Source of the DNA: Pelodera strongyloides
Lineage: Eukaryota; Nematoda; Chromadorea; Rhabditida; Rhabditidae
DNA length: 64,000 nucleotides
Direction: 5' to 3'
Assembly (NCBI GenBank): GCA_036852015.1
Contig: JAANDG010000612.1
Span: 22,228-86,227, forward strand
In this document: positions 32,861-44,137 of the stretch, piece after piece
Numbering within the stretch: the first letter of the stretch is position 1
Layout: each line of letters starts with the position of its first letter
The notes under the pieces: model-generated
What the model was told of the DNA's origin: nothing
Databases searched by the model: none
Seen by the model: only the letters and a program-made list of their open reading frames with translations
Translations under genes and position numbers: made by a program

Positions 32861-33133
32861 AGAAGAAAAGTTAATTTGACTTGAATATTGTTTTTTTAAT
32901 AAAGTTTTTACGAACATTTTTATGTTCTGTCTGAGAAGTTATGGTTTCGTTTATAGTTTACCAGTCGGCTACCACCGCCTGAGGCGGCTTTCCATCATCC
33001 AAATAAGTTTGCGTGCAACTTCGAAATGTATCTACCAAGGCTTATCACTTCGAGTGTTGACCACGTTGACCTACTTTTACCAAACGCCTGAAACGTAAAT
33101 AAAAAAGAAAAAAACTCATTGTCAAGCGCAGAC
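32861..33133. other. Spacer between small gene and minisatellite
   Basis: 3' UTR with AATAAA at 32898, then unremarkable AT-rich sequence. I see nothing coding. Confidence 0.5.
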
Positions 33134-36100
33134 TTTTCAATATTTTAGGGTGTATATGTTCAAAATACGTTTCAATATTTTAGGGTGTATATGTTCAAAA
33201 TACGTTTCAATATTTTAGGGTGTATATGTTCAAAATACGTTTCAATATTTTAGGGTGTATATGTTCAAAATACGTTTCAATATTTTAGGGTGTATATGTT
33301 CAAAATACGTTTCAATATTTTAGGGTGTATATGTTCAAAATACGTTTCAATATTTTAAGGTGTTATGTTCAAAATACGTTTCAATATTTTAGGGTGTATA
33401 TGTTCAAAATACGTTTCAATATTTTAGGGTGTATATGTTCAAAATACGTTTCAATATTTTAGGGTGTATATGTTCAAAATACGTTTCAATATTTTAGGGT
33501 GTATATGTTCAAAATACGTTTCAATATTTCAATATTTGAGGGTGTAGATGTTCAAAATACGTTTCAATTTGAGGATGTATATGTTCAAAATACGTTTCAA
33601 TAATGAGGATGTATATGTTCAAAGACGGTGTCAAAATACGTTTGAGTTTCTATATTTGAGGGTGTAGATATTCAAAATACGTTTCATATTTGGGAGTATA
33701 TGTGGAAATTTCACGTTTCAATATTTGAGGGTAGATCTTCAAAATACGTTTCATATTTGAGGGTGTATATGTTCAAAATAAGTTTCAATATTTGAGGGTG
33801 TAGTTTCAATATTTGAGGGTGTTGTTCAAAATACGTTTCAATATTTGAGGGTGTAGATCTTCAAATACGTTTCAATATTTTAGGGTGTATAAAATACGTC
33901 AAAATACGTTTTCAATACGTTTGGAGGTGTAATGTTCAAAATACGTTCATATGAGGTGTATATGTTCAAATACGTTTCAATATTTGAGGGTGTAGATCTT
34001 CAAATACGTTTCAATATTGAGGGTGTAGATGTTCAATAGTTTCAATATTTGAGGGTGTAGATCTTCAAAATACGTTCAATATTTGAGGTGTAGATCTTCA
34101 AATACGTTTCAATATGTTTAGGGGGTGTATGTTCAAAGTTTCAAATACGTTTCAATAGGAGGGTAGATCTTCAAAATACGTTTCAATATTTGAGGGTGTA
34201 GATCTTCAAAATACGTTTCAATATTTGAGGGTGTAGATGTTCTTTTGAACATCTACACCCCCCAATACGTTTCAATATTTGAGGGTGTAGATGTTCAAAA
34301 TACGTTTCAATATTTGAGGGTGTAGATCTTCAAAATACGTTTCAATATTTGAGGGTGTAGATGTTCAAAATACGTTTCAATATTTGGGGGTGTAAAATAC
34401 GAATCTTCAAAATACGTTTCAATATTTGAGATCTTCAAAATACGTTTCAATATTTGAGGGTGAGATGTTCAAAATACGTTTCAATATTTGAGGGTGTAGA
34501 TGTTCAAAATACGTTTCAATATTTGAGGGTGTAGATCTTCAAAATACGTTTCAATATTTGAGGGTGTAGATGTTCAAAATACGTTTCAATATTTGAGGGT
34601 GTAGATCTTCAAAATACGTTTCAATATTGTATATGAGGGATGTTTCAATATGTGTAGATGTTTACGTTTCAATATTGATGTTCAAAAAACGTTTCAATAT
34701 TTGAGGTTGTAGATCTTTCAAAATACGTTTCAATATGTGAGGTTGTATAGTTTCAACATTTTTAATATTTGTGTATGTTCAAAATACGTTTCAATATTTG
34801 AGGGTGTAGATCTTCAAATTACGTTTCAATATTTTGAGGGTGTAGATGTTCAAATTACGTTTCAATATTTGAGGTGTATAAAAAATACGTTTCAATATTT
34901 GAGGATGTATATGTTCAAATACGTTTCAATATTTGAGGGTGTAGATGTTCAAAATACGTTTCATATTTGAGGGTGTAATGTCAAAATACGTTTCAATATT
35001 TGAGGATGTATATGTTCAAAATACGTTTCATATTTGAGGTTGTAGATGTTCAAAATAAGTTTCAATATTTGAGGGTGTAAATGTTCAATTTGAAGACAAA
35101 TACGTTTCAATATTTGAGGGTGTAGATTCAAAATACGTTCAATATTTGAGGGTGTAGATCTTTAAAATAGTTTTCACTATTTGAGGGTGTAGATGTTCAA
35201 TATTTGAGGATGTACGTTTCAATATGTTGTTTCAATATTTGAGGGGTAGATGTTCAAAATACGTTTCAATATCTTGAGGGTGTAGATCTTCAAAATACGT
35301 TTCAATATTTGAGGGTGTAGATCTTCAAAATACGTTTCAATATTTGAGGGTGTATATGTTCAAAATACGTTTCAATATTTGAGGGTGTAGATGTTCAAAA
35401 TACGTTTCAATATTTGAGGGTGTAGATGTTCAAAATACGTTTCAATATTTGAGGATGTATATGTTCAAAATACATTTCAATATTTGAGGGTGTAGATCTT
35501 CAAAATACGTTTCAATATTTGAGGGTGTAGATCTTCAAAATACGTTTCAATATTTGAGGGTGTAGATGTTCAAAATACGTTTCAATATTTGAGGATGTAT
35601 ATGTTCAAAATACGTTTCAATATTTGAGGGTGTAGATCTTCAAAATACGTTTCAATATTTGAGGGTGTAGATGTTCAAAATACGTTTCAATATTTGAGGG
35701 TGTAGATGTTCAAAATACGTTTCAATATTGAGGATTTATATTTCAAAATACGTTCAATATTTGAGTGTAGATCTTCAAAATAATTTCAAATTTGCGTGTA
35801 GATGTTCAAAATACGTTTCAATATTTGAGGGTGTAGATCTTCAAAATACGTTACAATATTTGAGGATGTATATGTTCAAAATACGTTTCATTTGAGGGTG
35901 TAGATGATTTCAAAATACGTTTCAATTTTTGAGGGTGTATATGTTCAAAATACGTTTCATATTTAGGGTGTAGATGTCAAAATAGTTTCAATATTTGAGG
36001 GGTATATGTTCAAAATACGTTTCAATATTTGAGGGTGTAGATGTTCAAATTACGTTTCAAGTGTACGTTTCATATTTGAGGTGTAATGTCAAAATACGTT

Positions 36101-37412
36101 CAATATTTGAGGGTGTAGATGTTCAAAATACGTTTCAATATTTGAGGGTGTAGATGTTCAAAATACGTTTGTATATGTTCAAAATACGTTTCAATATTTG
36201 AGGGTGTAGATGTTCAAAATACGTTTCAATATTTGAGGGTGTAGATGTTCAAAATACGTTTCAATATTTGAGGGTGTATATGTTCAAAATACGTTTCAAT
36301 ATTTGAGGGTGTAGATCTTCAAAATACGTTTCAATATTTGAGGGTGTAGATGTTCAAAATACGTTTCAATATTTGAGGATGTATATGTTCAAAATACGTT
36401 TCAATATTTGAGGGTGTAGATGTTCAAAATACGTTTCAATATTTGAGGATGTATATGTTCAAAATACGTTTCAATATTTGAGGGTGTAGATCTTCAAAAT
36501 ACGTTTCAATATTTGAGGGTGTAGATGTTCAAAATACGTTTCAATATTTGAGGGTGTAGATGTTCAAAATACGTTTCAATATTTGAGGATGTATATGTTC
36601 AAAATACGTTTCAATATTTGAGGGTGTAGATGTTCAAAATACGTTTCAATATTTGAGGAGAATCTTCAAAATACGTTTCAATTTGAGGAGTAGGTAATAT
36701 TTGAGGGTGTATTTTCAAAATACGTTTCAATATTTGAGGGTGTAGATGTTCAAAAATACGTTTCAAGATTTGAGGGTGTAGTTTCAATGTTCAAAATACG
36801 TTTCAATATTTGAGGGTGTAGATGTTCAAAATACGTTTCAAATTTGAGGATGTGTTTTTTATATGTGTTCAATACGTTTCAATATTTGAGGGGAGTGTTC
36901 AAAATCGTTTCAATTTGAGGATGTATATGGTTCAAAACGTTTCAATATTTGAGGGTGTAGATGTTCAAATACGTTTCAATATTTGAGGATGTATATGTTC
37001 AAATACGTTTCAATATTTGAGGGTGAGATGTTCAAAATACGTACGAGGATTATCAATATTTGAGGATGTAAAATACGTGAGGATGTAAAAATACGTTTCA
37101 ATTTTGAGGGTGAGATGTTCAAATACGTTTAATATTTGAGGATGTATATGTTCAAAATACGTTTCAATATTTGAGGGTGTAGATCTTCAAAATACGTTTC
37201 AATATTTGAGGGTGTAGATGTTCAAAATACGTTTCAATATTTGAGGATGTATATGTTCAAAATACGTTTCAATATTTGAGGATGTATATGTTCAAAATAC
37301 GTTTCAATATTTGAGGGTGTAGATGTTCAAAATACGTTTCAATATTTGAGGGTGTAGATCTTCAAAATACGTTTCAATATTTGAGGGTGTAGATGTTCAA
37401 AATACGTTTCAG
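33134..37412. repeat. Large minisatellite, 35-bp unit, about 120 copies
   Basis: The unit reads GTTTCAATATTTGAGGGTGT followed by AGATGTTCAAAATAC. The first block (33134-33530) is a homogeneous variant (TATTTTAGGGTGTATATG). The rest mixes AGATGTTC, AGATCTTC and GGATGTATATGTTC variants. Stretches of near-identical units alternate with stretches full of small deletions. No open frame persists, because a 35-bp period shifts frame each unit. Confidence 0.98.
34231..34258. repeat. Perfect 12-bp hairpin inside the minisatellite
   Basis: GTGTAGATGTTC, then TTTT, then GAACATCTACAC. This is the only point I see where part of the repeat unit is inverted, marking an orientation switch or a repair scar. 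Confidence 0.85.
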
Positions 37413-37839
37413 TATAGGAATTCATGTCGACGGAGAACACTATTTTCTTGTGAGATGGAAGAACACACAATAATAAACATCATTATAAACAAACTGTAGT
37501 TTATTCATATTTGGATAAATAAATAAAGTAAATAAATCTATTTTATTCATCTATAAGTGAAGACGTGAACGAAGCAGCCCATACGGGACGGCAAACGACA
37601 AGTTTTTGCACATAAAGTTTGAAAATAAATAGATAAATATATAATTATATAATTTGGGTACACAGGAATGCAGCAATGTTCACCACGTAATATCGTAGGA
37701 GAAACTATTCTTTCACTAAATTTTATGCTAGACGATGACTAATTTAAAGTTAATAATCGGCCTAGTTGGTTTTGTGACGATTTCATTGTATGGCAATGCT
37801 CATATTCTTAGGGTAAAGGATACACATAAATAACCAAGC
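37413..37839. other. Spacer between minisatellite and foldback cluster
   Basis: AT-rich, with several AATAAA/ATAAATA runs. No gene or repeat family recognised. Confidence 0.5.
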
Positions 37840-38256
37840 TTAAAGGGTCAGGCCCATTTCAACTGACCCCTATTTCTGATGATTCCATCTGATTCTACAT
37901 GTCAAATATAGTAGGATGCAATATTTTTCTAGTTTTCAAGCGCAAAATTCACACACTATTCAGCAATTTACCGCGGGCAGTCATACCCAACTATCTATCG
38001 CAGTTGGCACGCCCATTCGCGCTGATTGGCCAAAATCGCAATTGCCACGCCCAATAGAGCATATTGCCCAATTAGCGCGAAGGGGCGTGACAACTGCGAT
38101 AGAAAGTTGGGTATGCCTGGCAATAGTAAATTGATGAATACTGCGTGATTTTTGCGCTTGAAAATTAGGAAAATATCGTACCCTACTATATTTGATATGG
38201 AGAATCAGATGAAATCATCAAAAATAGGGGTCATTTGAAATGGGCCTGACCCTTTA
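37840..38256. mobile_element. 417-bp palindromic element, TTAAAGGGTCAGGCCC family
   Basis: The left arm TTAAAGGGTCAGGCCCATTT ... CATACCCAACT ... ACTGCGATAG-type sequence is mirrored by the right arm ending AAATGGGCCTGACCCTTTAA. A single-arm relative is at about 51640-51880. Non-autonomous. Confidence 0.9.
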
Positions 38257-38619
38257 AAGGGATCGGTTCACCTTAAATTGTGTCTGTTTTTTTTTGTTTC
38301 TTTATTTTCTATAAGGGACAATAAAAATTTGGAATACAAAAAGTAGCGTTCAATTTCAATACTCACGAAGATATTGGGTGATAAAATGGTGGATTGATCG
38401 GCCCCGAATGCAAAAAGGGTAATTGTTTCTATACAAACAAGGCAGGAAAATTGCCCTTTTTGCATTTCGGACCGATCAATCCACCACTTTATCACCCAAT
38501 ATCTTCGTGAGTATTGAAATTGAACACTACTTTTTGTATTCCAAATTTTTATTATCCCTTTTAGAAAATAAAGAAAAAAGAAGAAACAGACACAATTTAA
38601 GGTGAACCGATCCCTTTAA
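38254..38619. mobile_element. 366-bp near-perfect palindrome, TTAAAGGGATCGGTTCACC family
   Basis: It shares TTAAAG with the preceding element's end. The left arm TTAAAGGGATCGGTTCACCT is the complement of the right arm AGGTGAACCGATCCCTTTAA. A second copy starts at 63891 and runs off the window. Confidence 0.92.
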
Positions 38620-38915
38620 GTGCATAATTCTTGTGCAGTTAGTAAGTTACCGTAGTTTCTACATTAATATGAGACTGAGGAGATCGTATATGCAATATAT
38701 CTGCTAGGAATTCCTTTATGTGCAATACAAATATAGATTCTTACAAGGTCAAAAGCCGGCCAATAGGTAACTTATGAAAAATCTGCCGATGCCACACGAT
38801 AAGCAATATATAAGGTAAGATTTTATAAGAAAGATTATCTCAGGAACACCTTTCGCCAGCGAGATAAGTTTTTTTTCGGTCATTGTCACAGGCTACCAGA
38901 ACTATAATTTCAATC

Positions 38916-38987
38916 GTCGTTTAGTGTAGTGGATAGGGCTTCTGACTGCTAAAAGGAAGGTCACGGGTTCGAATCCACGCTGCGGAC
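38916..38987 (+). tRNA. tRNA-like sequence, left arm of the inverted repeat
   Basis: Exact A-box TAGTGTAGTGG and B-box GGTTCGAATCC. The anticodon-arm stem CTTCT/GGAAG closes an 11-nt loop containing CTGCTAA (Ser GCT-like register). Acceptor and T stems do not pair canonically. It resembles a Pol III-promoter-bearing pseudo-tRNA. Confidence 0.4.
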
Positions 38988-39652
38988 ATTATTTTTGCAT
39001 TTATAACTGTGATATTTTTTACATTTTAAAACTTAAATTATGGATGTAAAGAGTAACTGTTTCGCGTCTGTTCTACTTTAATAGTGTTCATAACACCTTC
39101 ATGCACTATTTAAGTTAAAAAAACGGGATTTCATTTTTCCAATTTTTTCATGAAATCACTGATGCTACCCATAGGGGAAAATGTCAGTCGAAAATTAAAT
39201 GATGGAAACAACAATAAAAATGACTGTGAAGCATAACTTCGTAGTTTTAGAGTTTTATACGATTGAAAATTATGTATATTTTATTATATATGACTGATTG
39301 ATCTTTTTGATTATATGTTTCGGATGAGCATGAACTTGGAGTTCGTGAGCATCAACTTGGAGTACATAATTTTCAATCGTATAAAACTCTAAAACTACGA
39401 AGTTATGCTTCACAGTCATTTTTATTGTTGTTTCCATCATTTAATTTTCGACTGACATTTTCCCCTATGGGTAGCATCAGTGATTTCATGAAAAAATTGG
39501 AAAAATGAAATCCCGTTTTTTTTAACTTAAATAGTGCATGAAGGTGTTATGAACACTATTAAAGTAGAACAGACGCGAAACAGTTACTCTTTACATCCAT
39601 AATTTAAGTTTTAAAATGTAAAAAATATCACAGTTATAAATGCAAAAATAAT

Positions 39653-39724
39653 GTCCGCAGCGTGGATTCGAACCCGTGACCTTCCTTTTAGCTGTCAGAA
39701 GCCCTATCCACTACACTAAACGAC
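39653..39724 (-). tRNA. tRNA-like sequence, right arm of the inverted repeat
   Basis: Mirror copy of 38916-38987 on the opposite strand, with one visible difference in the anticodon loop region (AGCTGTC here against AGCAGTC expected). The same structural caveats apply. Confidence 0.4.
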
Positions 39725-39939
39725 GATTGAAATTATAGTTCTGGTAGCCTGTGACAATGACCGAAAAAAAGCTTATCTCGCTTGCGAAATGTGTTCCTGA
39801 GATAATCTTTCTTATAAAATCTTACCTTATATATTGCTTATCGTGTGGCATCGGCAGATTTTTCATAAGTTACCTATTGGCCGAGTTTTGCCCTTGTTAG
39901 TAATGGTAAGAACAAACACAACGAGAAAGATTAAAACAT

Positions 39940-42900
39940 TTAAGTTCTATTGCCACGTCTATGTTTTCTGGGATGTCGTTTTCCCATTCGGGAGTGACCT
40001 CCCGACGATCGCTTGTACTCTACCTCAGGCGTGGGAGGGTTGGGCGGCGGTGTGGGCTGGACGTAGGCGGGAGCGGGGGTTTGTACGGGGGCAGGCTGAA
40101 AGCATGGAACTTGTTCGAGGCCTTGTACGACGAGGTTCAGAAGATAAAACAATGGTTACTATTCAGGCTAGGACCAGGAATGATCTCCCATTTTGCCCAA
40201 TTCACGTAGAACAATATACAGCGCAAATCGGGTTGGACCTCATATAAACTGTCACCTTTTTAGATAAACACCGTCCACAAGTGCCCGGTGTTCCGTTCTC
40301 TCCCGGTTCTCCCACATCGCCCGGGTACCCATCCCGGCCATTTTCACCCGGCTTTCCTGGCTCGCCCTGAGAATAGATGCAAATTGTTTAGGATTCCGAA
40401 ACCGCCTTACCGTAGTATTATGATACGCACATCTCGCTTGGGCTGACAATAAGAATTTGCTTTTTTGTTTGGGCTGATGACAATGAGCCGAAGTCTAGCT
40501 GTTGTCCTACTAAACTACAATTAGACTATTCCGTAAGCCTAAAGCTGAATCTGGGGCTTGGGCCCTGGGCTTCACCCGGACTTTTCATTTATGGTCATTG
40601 CGTTTTACCGGTGGTCCCGCTGGTCCGTCGTCTCCAGGCATTCCATTCATTCCGGGTGCTCCGTCCTGTCCCACTGGTCCCTGGGTTCCTTGCTCCCCAG
40701 TGGCTCCCGGAGGTCCCGTCGTCTCAACAATCTCCCCAGGAATTCCCGGTTCTCCCTTTGGTCCCTGTCCTCCGGGTGGACCCTTGCGACCTTCGGGCCC
40801 AGTTTCACCATCTCGTCCTAAAGAGTTGTAAGGTGTAATTTCATAATTACCGTGCTTTTAGGAAAGTTACGGTAAGTTGAAGTTTAACTTTATCATACAA
40901 TTGCGGTTTTCGAATATTTTAGCGTACACTGCAATGAAATGCGTACAAAAGTTGGTTAAAACGAATGCTCGAAAAGAAATAAGCAACTTATGAAAAAAAA
41001 TTAACGCTCATATTAAAAAAACCTGGTGTTCCATTGTGTCCTGGGTCTCCAGTGCATCCAGGCTTTCCTCGGGGCCCAGGGTTTCCGGGCGGTCCCTGAG
41101 GTCCGGGTTCAGCCTCCGGGCAGTCGAAACACCACTCTTGCTCCTTGAGGGGGACGCCCTCCTGGGCGTCGGGCCCAGACTCTCCGTCCTGGCCGGCCTC
41201 GCCGTCAGTGCCTTAACGATACCTCAATTAAGAAGATAAATGCAGTTAGAATCCGAAAGTATACAGTCTGTCCTCGGTTTATTGTTTAGACTCTAACTCT
41301 GTACATGGAAAGACAGAAATGTATATCTCTCTGAGAGAATTATATAGAGAGATATCTCTATTCATACTATATATATCTCTCTCCTCCCCTCCCTCTCTCT
41401 CTTGATTATTATGATCTTTCTAGCTCTCTCGTCTTTATCTCCCTGAGCTTTCTGTCTGCCTAATTCAGCAGACCCAACTTTCATCAGCTCTCCCATGCGC
41501 GCGCTCTCTCTCTCTCTCTTTCTCTCTCTCTCGCGCTCTCTAAATAGTGAAGACCACCACCCACCAGGCGCTCCTGGTTCCCCAGGTCGTCCAGGAGGTC
41601 CGGCTTCTCCAATACCACAACTACAACACTGCTGTGGAGCTTGAGCAACTGGGGCTTCGTGAGGCTAAATTCAGCTTTACAATTTACATACGCAGGCCAG
41701 GCCCATGAAATATACGGATGTGCATTGTTTTCTTAAAGATATCTGAAAACTTTCATGCTACTATATAATCTACCTATATCCATGAGATAGAAACAATATA
41801 AACAGTGGATTCAAAAAAAAGTCTAAATTTCCTACCTCGTCCTGATATTTTGTATAAGCAGGGCTAAGCACTGGCGCAGCGGGACGCGGGATGGGACGAA
41901 CCTGAATAATCTTATAAAAACAACATTACTGAATATAAAAAAAGTTTTGCGGTATTTTCTTAGCCCGTCTTCGATCGCCCGCAAAACCCCAATAGTTCGT
42001 TCGTGTGACGAATTCATGACCGCAATAGACAAATAATTTCGGTACTTTACATTATAAATAAGTAAAGGAACTTAATACAAATGACTTACCATTTGTGGCT
42101 GAGGCTGTTGCGGTTGTACATACTGCGGCTGTTGGCGTTGACTATAGTCGTTGCTCAGTAAGTGTCTGTAAGCGTACTGTGTTCCAGCTGTGCTGCTTAT
42201 CCGCTGACCGCCGTTGTTGATGTACTGTGGCTGGATCACGTAGTTACCGTATATTTGGCGGCGCGTCGGCGATGAGCGGCGAACTCTGGATTGAGAGCTG
42301 ACCAACTGGAAATATTGACTTTTTTTTATATTCGAGAAAAGTCACATAATCGGGTATTTGATACGTTCCCGAAAGATTTTAACATTCAAAACTCCGGCGA
42401 GAAATTTGTTCTGGAAGATCCAATATTTTGGAAGCGTAACAGCAACAAAACATGAATACTCCTCAAATATCTAACTACACGCTCAACATTTTTCCGTTTT
42501 ATATTAATAATTCCAGCATGCATTCTACAAACCACGTGCCATACCGCTTTAAAATCTCACGCGGTTTAATGCCTGCCACAGACTTCATCACTTGAGACTT
42601 GAGGCTATCAATTATTATTTGACCTTCAATATCTCTCTATCCTCACTTTCACTTTCCAATGCTGATATAAGGCATCATCTTTTCAACAAATTCACGCGCA
42701 CAAACACTCAAACGCGACCGCAGGCTCGTAACCGGATTTACACGAAATCATTATTGGAACATTTGATCTTGATGTATTAGCGGCTATGCGAAACATGTGA
42801 TATAACCGTTAAAAGCTAATTTATGGTCGTAATTAGCACATAAGGTACGCAAAAACGCCCAAAAACGCCTCCCAATTCCTTGGCAAGCATGACATTTTAA

Positions 42901-43687
42901 ACTAGCCTTTATTACTAGTTATGTATACTAAATCAATACTATCCGTAGAAGGGCACAGTCCATATAATGCGGTACCAAGTATGGTGAAAATTTACAGTAT
43001 CTTGAAAATGCAGAAGAATGTTTTTTTATTTTTTATATTATACGGTAGTATTGACAGAATCACACCGATTTTTTGGGATACTTGAAAACCACATAAGCAA
43101 TAAGTTGGCTCTGGCATCTTACGTGTTTCTAGAGTTTCTTTTTAATTTATATCTAAACGAAATTCTTCAACCAGTTCCAGTTGTACGGAACTGACAGAAT
43201 CCGTAAATCTCAAATTACAAAAATTGATTGATCTTCAATCACTTACCTGTTCAGTATGGACGAGCTCAAATAGGAGATCATTATTATTGTGTTGGCAATA
43301 TGCCAATTCCTCCTGTAGTACGGTCTGCACCCTCTGCAGGTATACACAGAGTAAGGGCACGAAAAGGGCAACGCATACGCAGCCGACCGTTCTAGAATGA
43401 AAACATTTAAAAACCACGTGTCATGCCCCTTTAATATCGCAATATGAATAAATCTGTCAAATCACCTTTCAGTTACCACCAAATTGTCGGTATCGACTAG
43501 TTACATGATTATTTACGAGACATGTACAGTTTATATGCGTAAAATTTCCCATGGATTAACTAAAGTTAAATAGGGTCCAAATAACTAATTAAAAATTACG
43601 AGTACGATTAACTTACCCCGCCGCGATGCCGATCACACTTACAGTACGCAATTGCTCCGCGTACTTTTCTCGGTCTGTTGTACCCAT
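39940..43687 (-). CDS. Nematode cuticle collagen A
   Basis: Secreted structural collagen of the nematode cuticle. Exons, in transcript order: 43617-43687, 43247-43391, 42090-42305, 41836-41901, 41565-41664, 41023-41211, 40609-40817, 40256-40366, 39940-40095; all phases join to 420 aa. The N-terminal domain REKYAEQLRTVSVIGIAAG plus the hydrophobic TVGCVCVALFVPLLCVYLQR is the conserved Nc block with membrane or signal segment. RVRR at 79-82 is a furin-type (BLI-4-like) site. A Gln/Pro-rich spacer follows, then the CCSC cluster and interrupted Gly-X-Y blocks (EAGPPGRPGEPGAPG, GPQGPPGNPGPRGKPG) separated by a WCFDC segment, and the CGRC cluster. The C-terminal tail is Pro-rich then very basic (GKRHPRKHRRGNRT). 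GTTGCAG eight bases before the ATG is a likely trans-splice acceptor. Confidence 0.93.
41371..41545. repeat. CT-rich simple repeat in a collagen A intron
   Basis: (CT)n and TATATCTCT stretches with a GCGCGC interruption. No coding content. Confidence 0.9.
42975..43092 (+). repeat. Dispersed repeat, AAGTATGGTGAAAATTTACA family
   Basis: Ends ACCGATTTTTTGGGATACTT. Relative of 19945-20078 and 62950-63118. It lies in collagen A intron 2. Confidence 0.7.
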
Positions 43688-43806
43688 TTATTTTACTGCA
43701 ACGTGAAATTGAGGGTAGAAAATATGATCGAATTCAAAAAGCGCACCACATTTGCAAATCGAAAACATTCTTAGCAATAACACACACGTTTCCCGTGATA
43801 ATATAG

Positions 43807-43977
43807 TTAAAGCGAAATGCTAGCCCCTTTGGAAAATTTGCATATTATAAGCAAATCCTATGTATCCTATGCTAATTTTGTACGATCGTCCACGGCAATC
43901 GTACAAAATTAGCATAGAATACATAGGATTGGCTTATCGTATGCAAATTTTCCAAAGAGGCTAGCATTTCGCTTTAA
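43807..43977. mobile_element. 171-bp palindrome, TTAAAGCGAAATGCTAGCC variant
   Basis: The left TTAAAGCGAAATGCTAGCCC and right GAGGCTAGCATTTCGCTTTA pair across nearly the whole element. It shares the GCGAAAT terminus with the TTAAAGCGAAATACC family but has a distinct interior. Confidence 0.88.
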
Positions 43978-44137
43978 AGCGAAATACTGGCCAACGCATC
44001 GAGTATGCCTGCTTTCTTATGCGAATGAGCATAGATAAGAATAAAAAATCTAGCTAAATTCGAGAAACTTAGCATACATACGTAAGAATTCAATTGTCTA
44101 CGATGTGTTTCAAAAACCGGTCGGTATTTCGCTTTAA
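43974..44137. mobile_element. 164-bp TIR element, TTAAAGCGAAATACTGGCC family
   Basis: Abuts the preceding palindrome, sharing TTTAAAG. The right end reads AAAACCGGTCGGTATTTCGC followed by TTTAA. The left TIR lacks the GGTTTTTGAA part. Confidence 0.85.

Larger units (their letters stand above)
38750..39890. mobile_element. 1.14-kb inverted repeat carrying a tRNA-like sequence in each arm
   Basis: Arms 38750-39276 and 39363-39890 are almost exact reverse complements of about 527 bp, with an ~86-bp spacer that itself contains a short direct duplication (AACTTGGAGT). Each arm holds one tRNA-like sequence. No ORF for a transposase is seen. The right end lies about 50 bp from the collagen A stop codon. 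Confidence 0.92.

Noticed and set aside
33134..37412. CRISPR-like array
   Set aside because: Units are contiguous 35-mers without unique spacers, and the host is a eukaryote; it is a minisatellite.
39834..40247. 137-aa plus-strand open frame
   Set aside because: Antisense shadow of the collagen A terminal exon.
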